Origin: an uncultured Bacilli bacterium
GTDB taxonomy: Bacteria; Bacillota_I; Bacilli_A; RF39; UBA660
Direction: 5' to 3'
Assembly: GCA_947594675.1 (NCBI GenBank)
Contig: CANQEF010000065.1
Span: 1-6,347 of the forward strand
DNA length: 6,347 nucleotides
The position numbers and the translations under genes were made by a program. The notes below the pieces were generated by a model, which saw nothing but the letters and a program-made list of their open reading frames with translations, searched no databases and was not told the origin of the DNA. Below are positions 1 through 5,895 of the stretch, in pieces. Each line of letters begins with the position of its first letter. Within the stretch, counting starts at the first letter, position 1.

Positions 1-51
1 GATAAAATATCCTATGAAGGAGAAATACCAAATCGTGAGATTTGGGTATGA
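1..51 (+). CDS. Possible C-terminal tail of an upstream gene (partial)
   Basis: Frame 1 is open from the first base to a TGA at 49-51 and reads as a plausible 16-residue tail ending PNREIWV. This stretch is visibly richer in G and C than the AT-rich sequence that starts right after the stop, which is what a gene end would look like. The protein is not recognisable from so short a piece. The competing reading is that these bases belong to a structured RNA, because positions 25-49 also fold into a clean hairpin. An open frame this short proves little in itself, so the call is tentative. Confidence 0.4.
   Translation, partial: DKISYEGEIPNREIWV
25..49 (+). other. Hairpin with GTGA (GNRA-type) tetraloop
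   Basis: Bases 25-34 (ATACCAAATC) pair with 39-49 around the loop GTGA at 35-38, leaving a single bulged G near position 46. That gives ten base pairs capped by a GNRA-type tetraloop, unusual stability for such AT-rich DNA. It ends at the putative upstream stop codon and abuts the next hairpin. It could be part of a terminator, the 3' end of a structured RNA, or an mRNA 3'-end structure. No known RNA family was recognised. Confidence 0.5.
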
Positions 52-70
52 TTTATTCATAAATCATTTT
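48..70 (+). terminator. Candidate intrinsic terminator upstream of rnr
   Basis: ATGATTTA (48-55) and TAAATCAT (60-67) form a perfect eight-base-pair stem around a four-base TTCA loop, followed by a short T run to position 70. The stem is mostly A-T and the T run is short, so termination would be weak by classical standards. It overlaps the stop codon at 49-51 and lies ahead of the rnr promoter, where a terminator for the preceding transcript is expected. Confidence 0.4.
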
Positions 71-136
71 GTTCTGACCAAATAAATTTTTTAGGATTTT
101 TTGTAATCTTTATTTAATTATATCCTTACTTATTTA

Positions 137-165
137 TTGCTTTAAGACTTTAAAAATGATATATT
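137..165 (+). promoter_or_regulatory. Housekeeping-sigma promoter for rnr
   Basis: A -35-like TTGCTT (137-142) is separated by 17 bases from a -10-like TATATT (160-165). The -10 is preceded by TG at 157-158, giving an extended -10 (TGnTATATT). Spacing is ideal for a sigma-A-type promoter. Transcription would start near 172 and leave a leader of about 25 bases ahead of the rnr start codon. Promoter-like strings are common in AT-rich DNA, but the joint match to -35, spacer, extended -10 and gene position makes this a good candidate. Confidence 0.6.
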
Positions 166-183
166 TTATATAGTTTAACTTTT

Positions 184-190
184 AGGGGTG
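184..190 (+). promoter_or_regulatory. Ribosome binding site of rnr
   Basis: AGGGGTG lies six bases before the ATG at 197 and resembles GAGGTG, the 3' half of the consensus Shine-Dalgarno, with one A-to-G change tolerated by G-U pairing. It supports the ATG at 197 as the rnr start. Confidence 0.7.
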
Positions 191-196
191 TAAAAA

Positions 197-2710
197 ATGG
201 AATTAGAAACGCGTATATTAAATTTTTTTATCATTAGTAAAAAGATATTTACCATTAATCAATTAGAAAAAATATTTAATATTAAGTCTAAAAATGATCA
301 TATATCTTTAGTTGATGCCCTAAATAGTCTCGTTGCTAAGAAGAAACTTATGATTAAGAATAATCGCTATTTTTTAAACCGGGAAAAGTCATATTTACAA
401 ATAGAGTTAGAAAAATTCTTCGCATCTAAAAATAAATTCTATTCCTTAAGTCAACTAGAAAAGATATTCAAAATTAATGATTATAATAGAAGTGCATTTT
501 ATAAATACTTATACGAATTAGAAATGCAAGGACAAATATTTTGTTATAAAAATAAAGAATATGCTCACGTTCCTAAAGACTCATATATTAAATCAGGCTC
601 GATAATGAAATCTAATCGAGGTAAATATTACATAAAAGATGATGATAAAGTAATTCAAATTGATGATTTAAAAGATGCTAAAAAACTTGATATTGTCTTC
701 GTAGAATTAATAAATGATGAAAAACACCCTAAACATAATTTTGGTAAAATTATAAGAGTAGTTAAGCCGCTAAATAATCCGACTAAGAAAAATTTTTTTG
801 TCAGTGGCGAAATAATTAGAGATTTAAAAAATAACTGTTATTATTTAGAACATGATTTTCAAAGGATTATTATTAATAAAAAATCTTTAAATGGAGCTTT
901 TCCTGGTGATAAAGTAAATGCTCTTATAGAACATAATAGCAATAATAAAAATATTGCTAGTGTCGTAGAAATTATTGATAGAAAGCAAAAAGCTCATATT
1001 TTTACTTTTAAAAATGGCTCTTGGATACCACTAGGTACAGAAAAATTTCCTGTTGTTTTAGAAAATCCAATTAATACTGAAGAAAATACTTCGATATTAG
1101 CTGAAGTATCTATAAAAAAACAAAATAAGGCTTATACTTTGAAGGTTTTAAATAAAATAGAAAATAAAAATGTTAATAATAGAGAGAAAATTAAACTTTA
1201 TGCTAAAGAAAAAAACCTATCATTTGAATTTTCTGATAATGTCTTAAAAGAGGCCTTAGCTATTCCTACAACTATTTCTAAAGAAGAAATAAAAAGACGT
1301 CTTGATTTAAGAAATTTAGAAACTTTTACAATTGATTCTAGCTCAGCAAAAGATCTAGATGATGCTATTTCGCTAGAAAAAATAAATGATACATATCGTT
1401 TATATGTTCATATCGCAGATGTTAGTTATTATGTTCATCCTAATATGTTTTTATTTGAGGATGCTATTAAAAGAGGAACAAGTATTTATTTTGCCGATAT
1501 GGTTATTCCTCAATTACCTGAAGTAATTTCAAATGGAATTTGTTCTTTAAATCCTAATGAGGATAGATTAACTAAAACTTTAATTATGGATATTAATTCT
1601 TCTGGTGAATTAATGAATTTTGAATTTTATGATAGCATCATCAATAGCGATCTTAAAATGACTTATGATAAAGTAGATGATCTATTAAATAATAATAGAG
1701 TAGATAAAGATTATTTACCATATTATAATACCCTTCTTAATATGCAAGAATTATCTGAAAAATTAGAAGAAATTCGTTTTAAAAGAGGAAATATTTCCTT
1801 TGCTGCTCCGGAATATTCTTTTAAACTTGATAATAATGGTATGCCAGTTTCTATTACCGAGCGTGTTATAGGACCAGCACATAAAATAATTGAAAATTTT
1901 ATGCTAATAACTAATAGTACTTTAGCGGATTATGCCTATTATTTAGATATTCCTTATGTTTATCGTAATCATGAGTGTCCACCAATTGATAAAGTTAGAA
2001 TTCTAGATTCTAAAATAAAACAAATATCTTATCAGTATAAAAAGATAAAAAATTTGAATAATCCTCGTATTTTACAAAAATATTATGAACAGATTTGCAA
2101 AGATAAGCAAATTTCAGAAATAAAATATCTTTCTAATATTTTTCTTCAATCAATGTCTAGAGCTTATTATGATGATGAAAACAAAGGACACTATGGCTTA
2201 GCCTTAGATAGATATGCTACATTTACTTCTCCTATTAGAAGAGGACCTGATTTATTAAATCATTTATTTTTAAGTCAAATTTTACATAATGATACTAATA
2301 GTGACATCTTAGAGAAATTTCGTCCTAAATTAAAAGAAATTTCCATGGACTTATCTTTAAAACAGCAAGAAGCTAGTGATTTTGAAACAGAAATAGATTA
2401 TCTTCTTTTGCAAGAATTTGTTAATAATTTTTTTGAAAAAAGCCTAAAAGCCCATGTTGATTTTTTAATGAATGATAAAATGTATTTGAAGACAAATGAA
2501 AATATAACTGGTTTTATCGAACTTGATAGTAGTTATATTTATGATGAAAATACTAACTCTATCTTTGATAAAAATCATAATTTATATTATCATGTTGGCG
2601 ATGTTGTAGATGTAAAAATATCTTCTTTTGATAATAAAAAGCATAATATTATTTTTACTTTATGCAATATAAAAGAAAAAGAAAATTCTAAAAAATATTC
2701 TAAAAAATAA
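197..2710 (+). CDS. rnr: Ribonuclease R, 3'-5' exoribonuclease (RNB family)
   Basis: This 837-residue cytoplasmic exonuclease should degrade structured RNA and mRNA fragments processively from the 3' end, releasing nucleoside 5'-monophosphates with a metal ion in the RNB site. The RNB domain (about 367-693) has the acidic cluster D380, D386, D388 and D389, plus HIAD (405-408), the GTSIYFAD and LPEVISNGICSLNPN blocks, and TSPIRRGPDL ending at 686. An S1 RNA-binding domain follows (about 740-822), then a short lysine-rich tail. The N-terminus is larger than usual: two winged-helix repeats (about 5-61 and 69-125) and three OB-like stretches (132-192, 200-262, 265-325). Bacillus-type RNase R is typically nearer 780 residues. 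The family's RRYPDL is RRGPDL here, and the usual GED after the first catalytic Asp is SSS. Promoter and ribosome binding site agree on the ATG at 197. The HAD gene starts 61 bases after the stop. Confidence 0.96.
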   Translation: MELETRILNFFIISKKIFTINQLEKIFNIKSKNDHISLVDALNSLVAKKKLMIKNNRYFLNREKSYLQIELEKFFASKNKFYSLSQLEKIFKINDYNRSAFYKYLYELEMQGQIFCYKNKEYAHVPKDSYIKSGSIMKSNRGKYYIKDDDKVIQIDDLKDAKKLDIVFVELINDEKHPKHNFGKIIRVVKPLNNPTKKNFFVSGEIIRDLKNNCYYLEHDFQRIIINKKSLNGAFPGDKVNALIEHNSNNKNIASVVEIIDRKQKAHIFTFKNGSWIPLGTEKFPVVLENPINTEENTSILAEVSIKKQNKAYTLKVLNKIENKNVNNREKIKLYAKEKNLSFEFSDNVLKEALAIPTTISKEEIKRRLDLRNLETFTIDSSSAKDLDDAISLEKINDTYRLYVHIADVSYYVHPNMFLFEDAIKRGTSIYFADMVIPQLPEVISNGICSLNPNEDRLTKTLIMDINSSGELMNFEFYDSIINSDLKMTYDKVDDLLNNNRVDKDYLPYYNTLLNMQELSEKLEEIRFKRGNISFAAPEYSFKLDNNGMPVSITERVIGPAHKIIENFMLITNSTLADYAYYLDIPYVYRNHECPPIDKVRILDSKIKQISYQYKKIKNLNNPRILQKYYEQICKDKQISEIKYLSNIFLQSMSRAYYDDENKGHYGLALDRYATFTSPIRRGPDLLNHLFLSQILHNDTNSDILEKFRPKLKEISMDLSLKQQEASDFETEIDYLLLQEFVNNFFEKSLKAHVDFLMNDKMYLKTNENITGFIELDSSYIYDENTNSIFDKNHNLYYHVGDVVDVKISSFDNKKHNIIFTLCNIKEKENSKKYSKK

Positions 2711-2759
2711 TAATTCTAAAATCATTTTGTTTAGCATATATTTAATTATTACTACTATG

Positions 2760-2766
2760 AAAGGAG
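2760..2766 (+). promoter_or_regulatory. Ribosome binding site that fixes the HAD gene start
   Basis: AAAGGAG is followed by five bases and then the ATG at 2772. This near-perfect site decides for that ATG against an in-frame TTG at 2727 and an ATG at 2757, neither of which has a comparable site. Confidence 0.85.
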
Positions 2767-2771
2767 AACAA

Positions 2772-3542
2772 ATGAAAAAATTAGATAATTTAGATATACT
2801 TAATAAAAAATGTATTATTTTTGATTTAGATGGTACATTAATTGATTCCATAGGTACTTGGAATAAATCAGATATTTATTTAATTGAAAAATTTTCTCCT
2901 CAAAACATTACTTTGAGAGAAGATGTTATTCAATTAGAAAGAGAAAAATTCTTACGAAATAATTATGAAGAAGACATTTATAAAAAATATGCCGATTATT
3001 TAATAAACAAATATTCACTAAATATTTCTAATAAAGCCTTAGAAAAAGAACGTCTAAAGATAGCTAATTACTATTTAAGGCAAATCAAGTTTAAAGACAA
3101 AGCACCAGATTTAATTAAAAGATTAAAAAAACTTAAATATCTTTTAGTTTTAGCTAGTAATACATCTTGCAAACAAATAGATCTTTATAATGATGAAAAT
3201 AAGTTTATGAGAGAAAAATTAATACTTAAAAAAACTTTTGATTTAATTTTAACATCTAAAGAAGTTAGTAGAAAAAAACCTCATCCTGAAATATATTTAA
3301 AAGTATTATCAAGTTTTTCTTTATTTCCTAAAGAGTGTTTAATCTTTGAAGATTCTTTAACAGGTATTATGGCTGCTCAAGAGGCTGGAATTGAGGTTGT
3401 TAATGTTTATGATAAGTATTCTGATATTGACAGAAAAGCAATAAATAATTTGACAACTTATGCCATAGATAATTATGAAGAATTTATTAAATTTTTAGAC
3501 GTTACTACTTTCCAAAAAGAAAAAATAAATATAAAAAAATAA
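2772..3542 (+). CDS. HAD-superfamily hydrolase, probable small-molecule phosphatase (beta-phosphoglucomutase-like subfamily)
   Basis: With the start at 2772 the protein has 256 residues and no signal peptide, so it should be cytoplasmic. All four HAD motifs are present. Motif I is FDLDGTLIDS, with nucleophile D18 and acid/base D20. Motif II is LASNTS, with S129. Motif III is the lysine K169 in KKPHPEIYL. Motif IV is IFEDSLTG, with E193 and D194, followed by AAQEAGI. The roughly 90 residues between motifs I and II are helix-rich and fit a C1-type cap, as in phosphoglycolate phosphatases and beta-phosphoglucomutases. The cap sets the substrate and cannot be read here, so sugar phosphate, phosphoglycolate or nucleotide phosphatase all remain open. 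The gene follows rnr with no clear promoter or terminator between them and is probably co-transcribed with rnr and the S51 gene 19 bases downstream. The lysine-rich tail after residue 245 looks unstructured. Confidence 0.9.
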   Translation: MKKLDNLDILNKKCIIFDLDGTLIDSIGTWNKSDIYLIEKFSPQNITLREDVIQLEREKFLRNNYEEDIYKKYADYLINKYSLNISNKALEKERLKIANYYLRQIKFKDKAPDLIKRLKKLKYLLVLASNTSCKQIDLYNDENKFMREKLILKKTFDLILTSKEVSRKKPHPEIYLKVLSSFSLFPKECLIFEDSLTGIMAAQEAGIEVVNVYDKYSDIDRKAINNLTTYAIDNYEEFIKFLDVTTFQKEKINIKK

Positions 3543-3548
3543 AATTAA

Positions 3549-3555
3549 AAGAGGT
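3549..3555 (+). promoter_or_regulatory. Ribosome binding site of the S51 gene
   Basis: AAGAGGT lies six bases before the ATG at 3562 and supports that start. It fits in the 19-base gap after the HAD stop codon, consistent with translation from a shared mRNA. Confidence 0.65.
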
Positions 3556-3561
3556 AAAATT

Positions 3562-4257
3562 ATGGCAAAATATATTTTAATTGGTGGAGGAGAGGTAGGA
3601 AGATCTAATTCTCCTTACGAAACAAAACAAATAGATGAAAAAGCAGTTGCATTAACAAATAAGACTAAACCTAATTTTTTATTTATTGGCTTAGCTAGTA
3701 GTTTTTCTGATTCTTATTATGATACTATGAAGAAAATCTATTCTAATCTTGGCTGTACTTGTCAATATTTAAAAAAGAAAAATATTATTAATAATAGATC
3801 TATTGTTGAAGAAAAAATAGCTAATGCTGATATTATTTATTTTTGTGGTGGCGATACTATCAAATTAATAGATGATTTAAATAATTTTGAAATAACACCT
3901 TTATTAAAAGAAAAAGTAAAAGATAACTGCATCTTTGTAGGTTTATCAGCAGGAGCAATTATGCTTTCTAAAAGTGGTTTATCTGATAGTAAAATGCTTA
4001 GAGAAGAAAGTACTGATTTTGAATTAATAAATGGCTTAGATTTTGTTAATGTATCTATTTGTCCTCATTATAATAATAGAAAAGAACAATTAAAAAAAGT
4101 CTTAAAAGGCACTAATAAAAAAATTTACGGTCTAGAAAACAATACTGCTTTAGTTATCGACAAGCAAAAAATAGAATATATAAAATCCGATTATACTGCT
4201 AGTATTTATATGTGTTATCATAAAGATCAAGAATTTAAAGAAGAAAAGCTATTTTAA
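3562..4257 (+). CDS. Peptidase S51 / dipeptidase E-like protein (class I glutamine amidotransferase-like fold)
   Basis: The protein has 231 residues, close to the 230 or so typical of Bacillota YgaJ-type S51 proteins, and no signal peptide. The start ILIGGGEVGR is the family's first beta strand. YFCGGDT (93-99) matches the GG(N/D) segment before the catalytic elbow. The nucleophile is S129 in GLSAGA, the probable catalytic His is H169 in ICPHYN, and GLENNTAL (190-197) matches the family's conserved (D/E)ENTAL block with E192. Characterised relatives are aspartyl dipeptidase (PepE, cleaving Asp-X dipeptides) and cyanophycinase. This subgroup is largely uncharacterised, so the substrate is inferred only as a small acidic or isopeptide-type dipeptide. 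It follows the HAD gene by 19 bases, probably in one operon, and is followed by a candidate terminator and a new promoter. Confidence 0.88.
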   Translation: MAKYILIGGGEVGRSNSPYETKQIDEKAVALTNKTKPNFLFIGLASSFSDSYYDTMKKIYSNLGCTCQYLKKKNIINNRSIVEEKIANADIIYFCGGDTIKLIDDLNNFEITPLLKEKVKDNCIFVGLSAGAIMLSKSGLSDSKMLREESTDFELINGLDFVNVSICPHYNNRKEQLKKVLKGTNKKIYGLENNTALVIDKQKIEYIKSDYTASIYMCYHKDQEFKEEKLF

Positions 4258-4264
4258 TATAGAT

Positions 4265-4291
4265 ATAAAAAAGTTTGAATAGTTTTTTTAT
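4265..4291 (+). terminator. Weak AT-only hairpin after the S51 gene, possible terminator
   Basis: ATAAAAAA (4265-4272) is complementary to TTTTTTAT (4284-4291), with a loop of about eleven bases between them and more T residues after it. It begins eight bases after the S51 stop codon and lies before a new promoter, the expected place for a transcript end. All pairs are A-T, so it would be marginal as a terminator, and A/T runs of this kind arise easily in such DNA. Confidence 0.3.
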
Positions 4292-4305
4292 TTTTCCCTA
4301 AAATG

Positions 4306-4314
4306 TGCTATTAT
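4306..4314 (+). promoter_or_regulatory. Extended -10 promoter for the MBL-DUF3006 unit
   Basis: TGCTATTAT is an extended -10 (TG, one base, then TATTAT at 4309-4314). Nothing resembling a -35 box sits 17 bases upstream, which extended -10 promoters tolerate. Transcription would start near 4321 and leave a leader of about 17 bases carrying the ribosome binding site at 4324-4330. The perfect TATAAT at 4315-4320 is a poorer choice because its start point would fall inside the ribosome binding site. Confidence 0.5.
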
Positions 4315-4323
4315 TATAATAGT

Positions 4324-4330
4324 AGGGGAG
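4324..4330 (+). promoter_or_regulatory. Ribosome binding site of the MBL-fold gene
   Basis: AGGGGAG lies seven bases before the ATG at 4338 and supports that start, including the arginine/lysine-rich N-terminus it implies. Confidence 0.7.
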
Positions 4331-4337
4331 ATAATTA

Positions 4338-5261
4338 ATGAGAAGGAAAAGAAGAAAAAAGAAAAAGTTATTTGAATTAATAATATTAATAGTTATTCTT
4401 TTGGTTATCTTTTTACAAGAATATGGCTATGTTAATTTTAAAGAATTAAATCAAGTAAATTTTAAAGAAAATGATGTTACTCCAGTAATAGAAACAAATG
4501 GCAACTTAAAAGTTTATTTCATAGACGTAGGTCAAGCCGATTCTATTTTTATTACTAATAATAATGAAAACATGCTTATCGATGCTGGCAATAATGAAGA
4601 TGGTGAGAAATTAGTTAATTACCTTAAATCTTTGAATATAAATAATTTTAAATACGTTGTCGCAACTCATGCTCACGAAGACCATATTGGTGGAATGGAT
4701 AATATTATAAATAATTTTTCTATTGAAAATTTCTATATGCCTGATGTAGTAACAACTACAAAAACATTTGAAGACGTTCTAGATTCTCTTGAGGCTAAAC
4801 AGCTAGCTTTTCAAACTCCTCAAATTGAAGACTATTTCTATTTAGGCAGTGTCCGTTTTGAAGTTTTATATATTGGTAATTCTGAAGAAGATTTAAATAA
4901 CACATCTATTGTTTTAAGAGCAACTTATGGCTCTAATAGTTTTCTTTTTATGGGAGATGCTACTAGCAAAATAGAAGAAAAGATTATAACAAAAGATATT
5001 AAAAGTGATGTTTTAAAAGTTGCTCATCATGGATCCCAATACTCATCGACTAAGGCTTTTCTAAATAAAGTTATGCCTCAATATGCTATTATTTCTGTTG
5101 GTAGAAATAATACATATAAACATCCTAAAAAAATAACTCTTACAAAGTTAGAAAAGTTAAATACTAAAATATATAGGACTGATGAAGTTGGAACAATTAT
5201 TGCTATGAGCGATGGAAAAAATATTTCTTTTGAAACAATGAAGACAGATACGAATGGTTAA
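4338..5261 (+). CDS. Membrane-anchored ComEC/Rec2-like metallo-beta-lactamase-fold hydrolase
   Basis: The protein has 307 residues. Residues 2-10 are almost all Arg/Lys, followed by one hydrophobic segment (about 11-26). By the positive-inside rule the N-terminus is cytoplasmic and the catalytic domain lies outside. The domain starts at about residue 57 with FIDVGQADS, the signature of the C-terminal hydrolase domain of ComEC. Metal ligands are intact: THAHEDHIGG (H111, H113, D115, H116), GD with D207, and AHHGS with H230 and H231. H262 in KHP matches the family's late histidine. Stand-alone relatives lack the ComEC transmembrane channel, so DNA uptake is not implied. A phosphodiester bond in extracellular nucleic acid is the likeliest substrate class, by analogy only. 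It has its own promoter and a downstream DUF3006 gene, a pairing often seen for this family. Confidence 0.9.
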   Translation: MRRKRRKKKKLFELIILIVILLVIFLQEYGYVNFKELNQVNFKENDVTPVIETNGNLKVYFIDVGQADSIFITNNNENMLIDAGNNEDGEKLVNYLKSLNINNFKYVVATHAHEDHIGGMDNIINNFSIENFYMPDVVTTTKTFEDVLDSLEAKQLAFQTPQIEDYFYLGSVRFEVLYIGNSEEDLNNTSIVLRATYGSNSFLFMGDATSKIEEKIITKDIKSDVLKVAHHGSQYSSTKAFLNKVMPQYAIISVGRNNTYKHPKKITLTKLEKLNTKIYRTDEVGTIIAMSDGKNISFETMKTDTNG

Positions 5262-5265
5262 AGGA
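5261..5265 (+). promoter_or_regulatory. Ribosome binding site of the DUF3006 gene
   Basis: AAGGA starts at the last base of the MBL-fold stop codon. It lies 4 bases before the ATG at 5270 and 13 before the ATG at 5279. Neither spacing is ideal, so the start is chosen mainly on family similarity; 5270 remains possible. Confidence 0.45.
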
Positions 5266-5278
5266 ATGGATGATTAAT

Positions 5279-5503
5279 ATGAAATATGCAGTTGATAGAA
5301 TAGAAGAAAATATTGCTGTATTAGAAAACTTAGAAACTAAAGAAAAAAAAGAAGTAGAACTTTCTACTTTACCAGCTAATATTCATGAACAAGCAATTTT
5401 ACTTTATGAGAATAATTCATATATAATGAGTGAAAGAGAAGAATTATCTAGAAAAGCCTTATTACAAGAAAAAATGCAGCGTTTAAAAAATCTTAAATCT
5501 TAA
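5279..5503 (+). CDS. DUF3006 family protein
   Basis: This is a small 74-residue protein of unknown function, with no signal peptide or membrane segment. It opens with MKYAVDRIEENIAVLE, the typical start of DUF3006 proteins (a VDRxE block followed by AVLE), predicted as a small beta-rich domain. The C-terminal third (from about residue 48) is charged and helical (SEREELSRKALLQEKMQRL). An ATG at 5270 in the same frame would add three residues. I prefer 5279 because it matches the family start and because AAGGA at 5261-5265 is too close to 5270. The gene begins 17 bases after the MBL-fold stop and must share its transcript. DUF3006 genes are repeatedly found beside ComEC-like hydrolases, suggesting a joint role, but the role is unknown. 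Its stop codon overlaps the stop of the opposing GerC-like gene. Confidence 0.85.
   Translation: MKYAVDRIEENIAVLENLETKEKKEVELSTLPANIHEQAILLYENNSYIMSEREELSRKALLQEKMQRLKNLKS
5500..5503. other. Overlap of convergent stop codons (DUF3006 and GerC-like genes)
   Basis: The self-complementary TTAA serves as the end of both genes: TAA at 5501-5503 on the plus strand and TAA at 5502-5500 on the minus strand. There is no intergenic space and I see no hairpin terminator on either side, so transcripts from both directions probably run into the opposing gene. Confidence 0.85.
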
Positions 5504-5895
5504 CTTTTCTTTAATTCTTTATACAAATCTTTTTTAGTATGAATAATATTCTTAGGATTTATGGAAAATATTTTTACTATTTCATCAGATTTTTCTAAAT
5601 TTATAATTAGAGACTTTACGCTTTTATAATAAAGTTTCTTTTTTGTTTTGGCCTTTAATTTTTTATACACATCGTCTAAATCTATATCTGAGGCATTATA
5701 ATACTTATAATCATAATTAATACCATTCTCATCTTTTTTAGGAATTATTTCTTTTAAATAGACAGTATATCGACTATCTTTATACTCAACTGCCATATTT
5801 TCAATAATAGCTAAATCATTTAATTCTACATATTCAGGTATTTTAAATATAATACTTCCTAATATGATAATTATTATTATAAATATCTTTTTCAT
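5500..5895 (-). CDS. Short GerC-like (Ger(x)C family) protein lacking lipobox and C-terminal domain
   Basis: The protein has 131 residues. An N-terminal hydrophobic segment (about 4-17, mostly Ile) is followed by VELNDLAIIENMAVEY, which matches the (R)ELNDLAIVTGIGID block at the mature N-terminus of Ger(x)C germinant-receptor lipoproteins. KKLYYKSVKSLIIN (about 86-99) matches their LYxGHxKxIIIG block. Family members normally have 350-400 residues with a cysteine just before the ELND block (GCWDxREL). Here that region reads IIFKIPEYVELND with no Cys, so lipidation is not possible at the usual site and the hydrophobic segment would serve as a plain membrane anchor. The C-terminal Ger(x)C domain is absent and the next gene begins at once on the other strand. 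The start overlaps the GerA stop (ATGA), with a good ribosome binding site. It could be a functional minimal subunit or a decaying one. The frame is clean. Confidence 0.7.
   Translation of the reverse strand: MKKIFIIIIIILGSIIFKIPEYVELNDLAIIENMAVEYKDSRYTVYLKEIIPKKDENGINYDYKYYNASDIDLDDVYKKLKAKTKKKLYYKSVKSLIINLEKSDEIVKIFSINPKNIIHTKKDLYKELKKS

Noticed and set aside
25..92. Known riboswitch or T-box upstream of rnr
   Set aside because: No hallmark conserved core of the purine, SAM, preQ1, ZTP, fluoride, THF or T-box classes was seen, and the structure lies before the rnr promoter instead of in its short leader.
61..2731. The 13-base string AAATCATTTTGTT present at 61-73 and 2719-2731, either side of rnr
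   Set aside because: The match is short, AT-rich, and does not extend or border any sign of insertion. Chance is a sufficient explanation.
2727..2771. Upstream TTG start adding 15 residues to the HAD protein
   Set aside because: The extra residues have no HAD similarity, TTG lacks a ribosome binding site, and AAAGGAG sits five bases before the ATG at 2772.
2660..2851. Minus-strand open frame opposite the end of rnr and the start of the HAD gene
   Set aside because: It is opposite two well-supported genes, has low-complexity Phe/Ile composition and no ribosome binding site. It is a shadow of AT-rich coding sequence.
3562..4257. Cyanophycinase
   Set aside because: Cyanophycinase shares the S51 fold, but no cyanophycin synthetase or arginine/aspartate gene is nearby and the length and motifs fit the general YgaJ/PepE-like group equally well.
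4338..5261. Full competence DNA-uptake protein ComEC
   Set aside because: Only the hydrolase domain and a single membrane anchor are present; the multi-helix channel and N-terminal OB domain of ComEC are missing.
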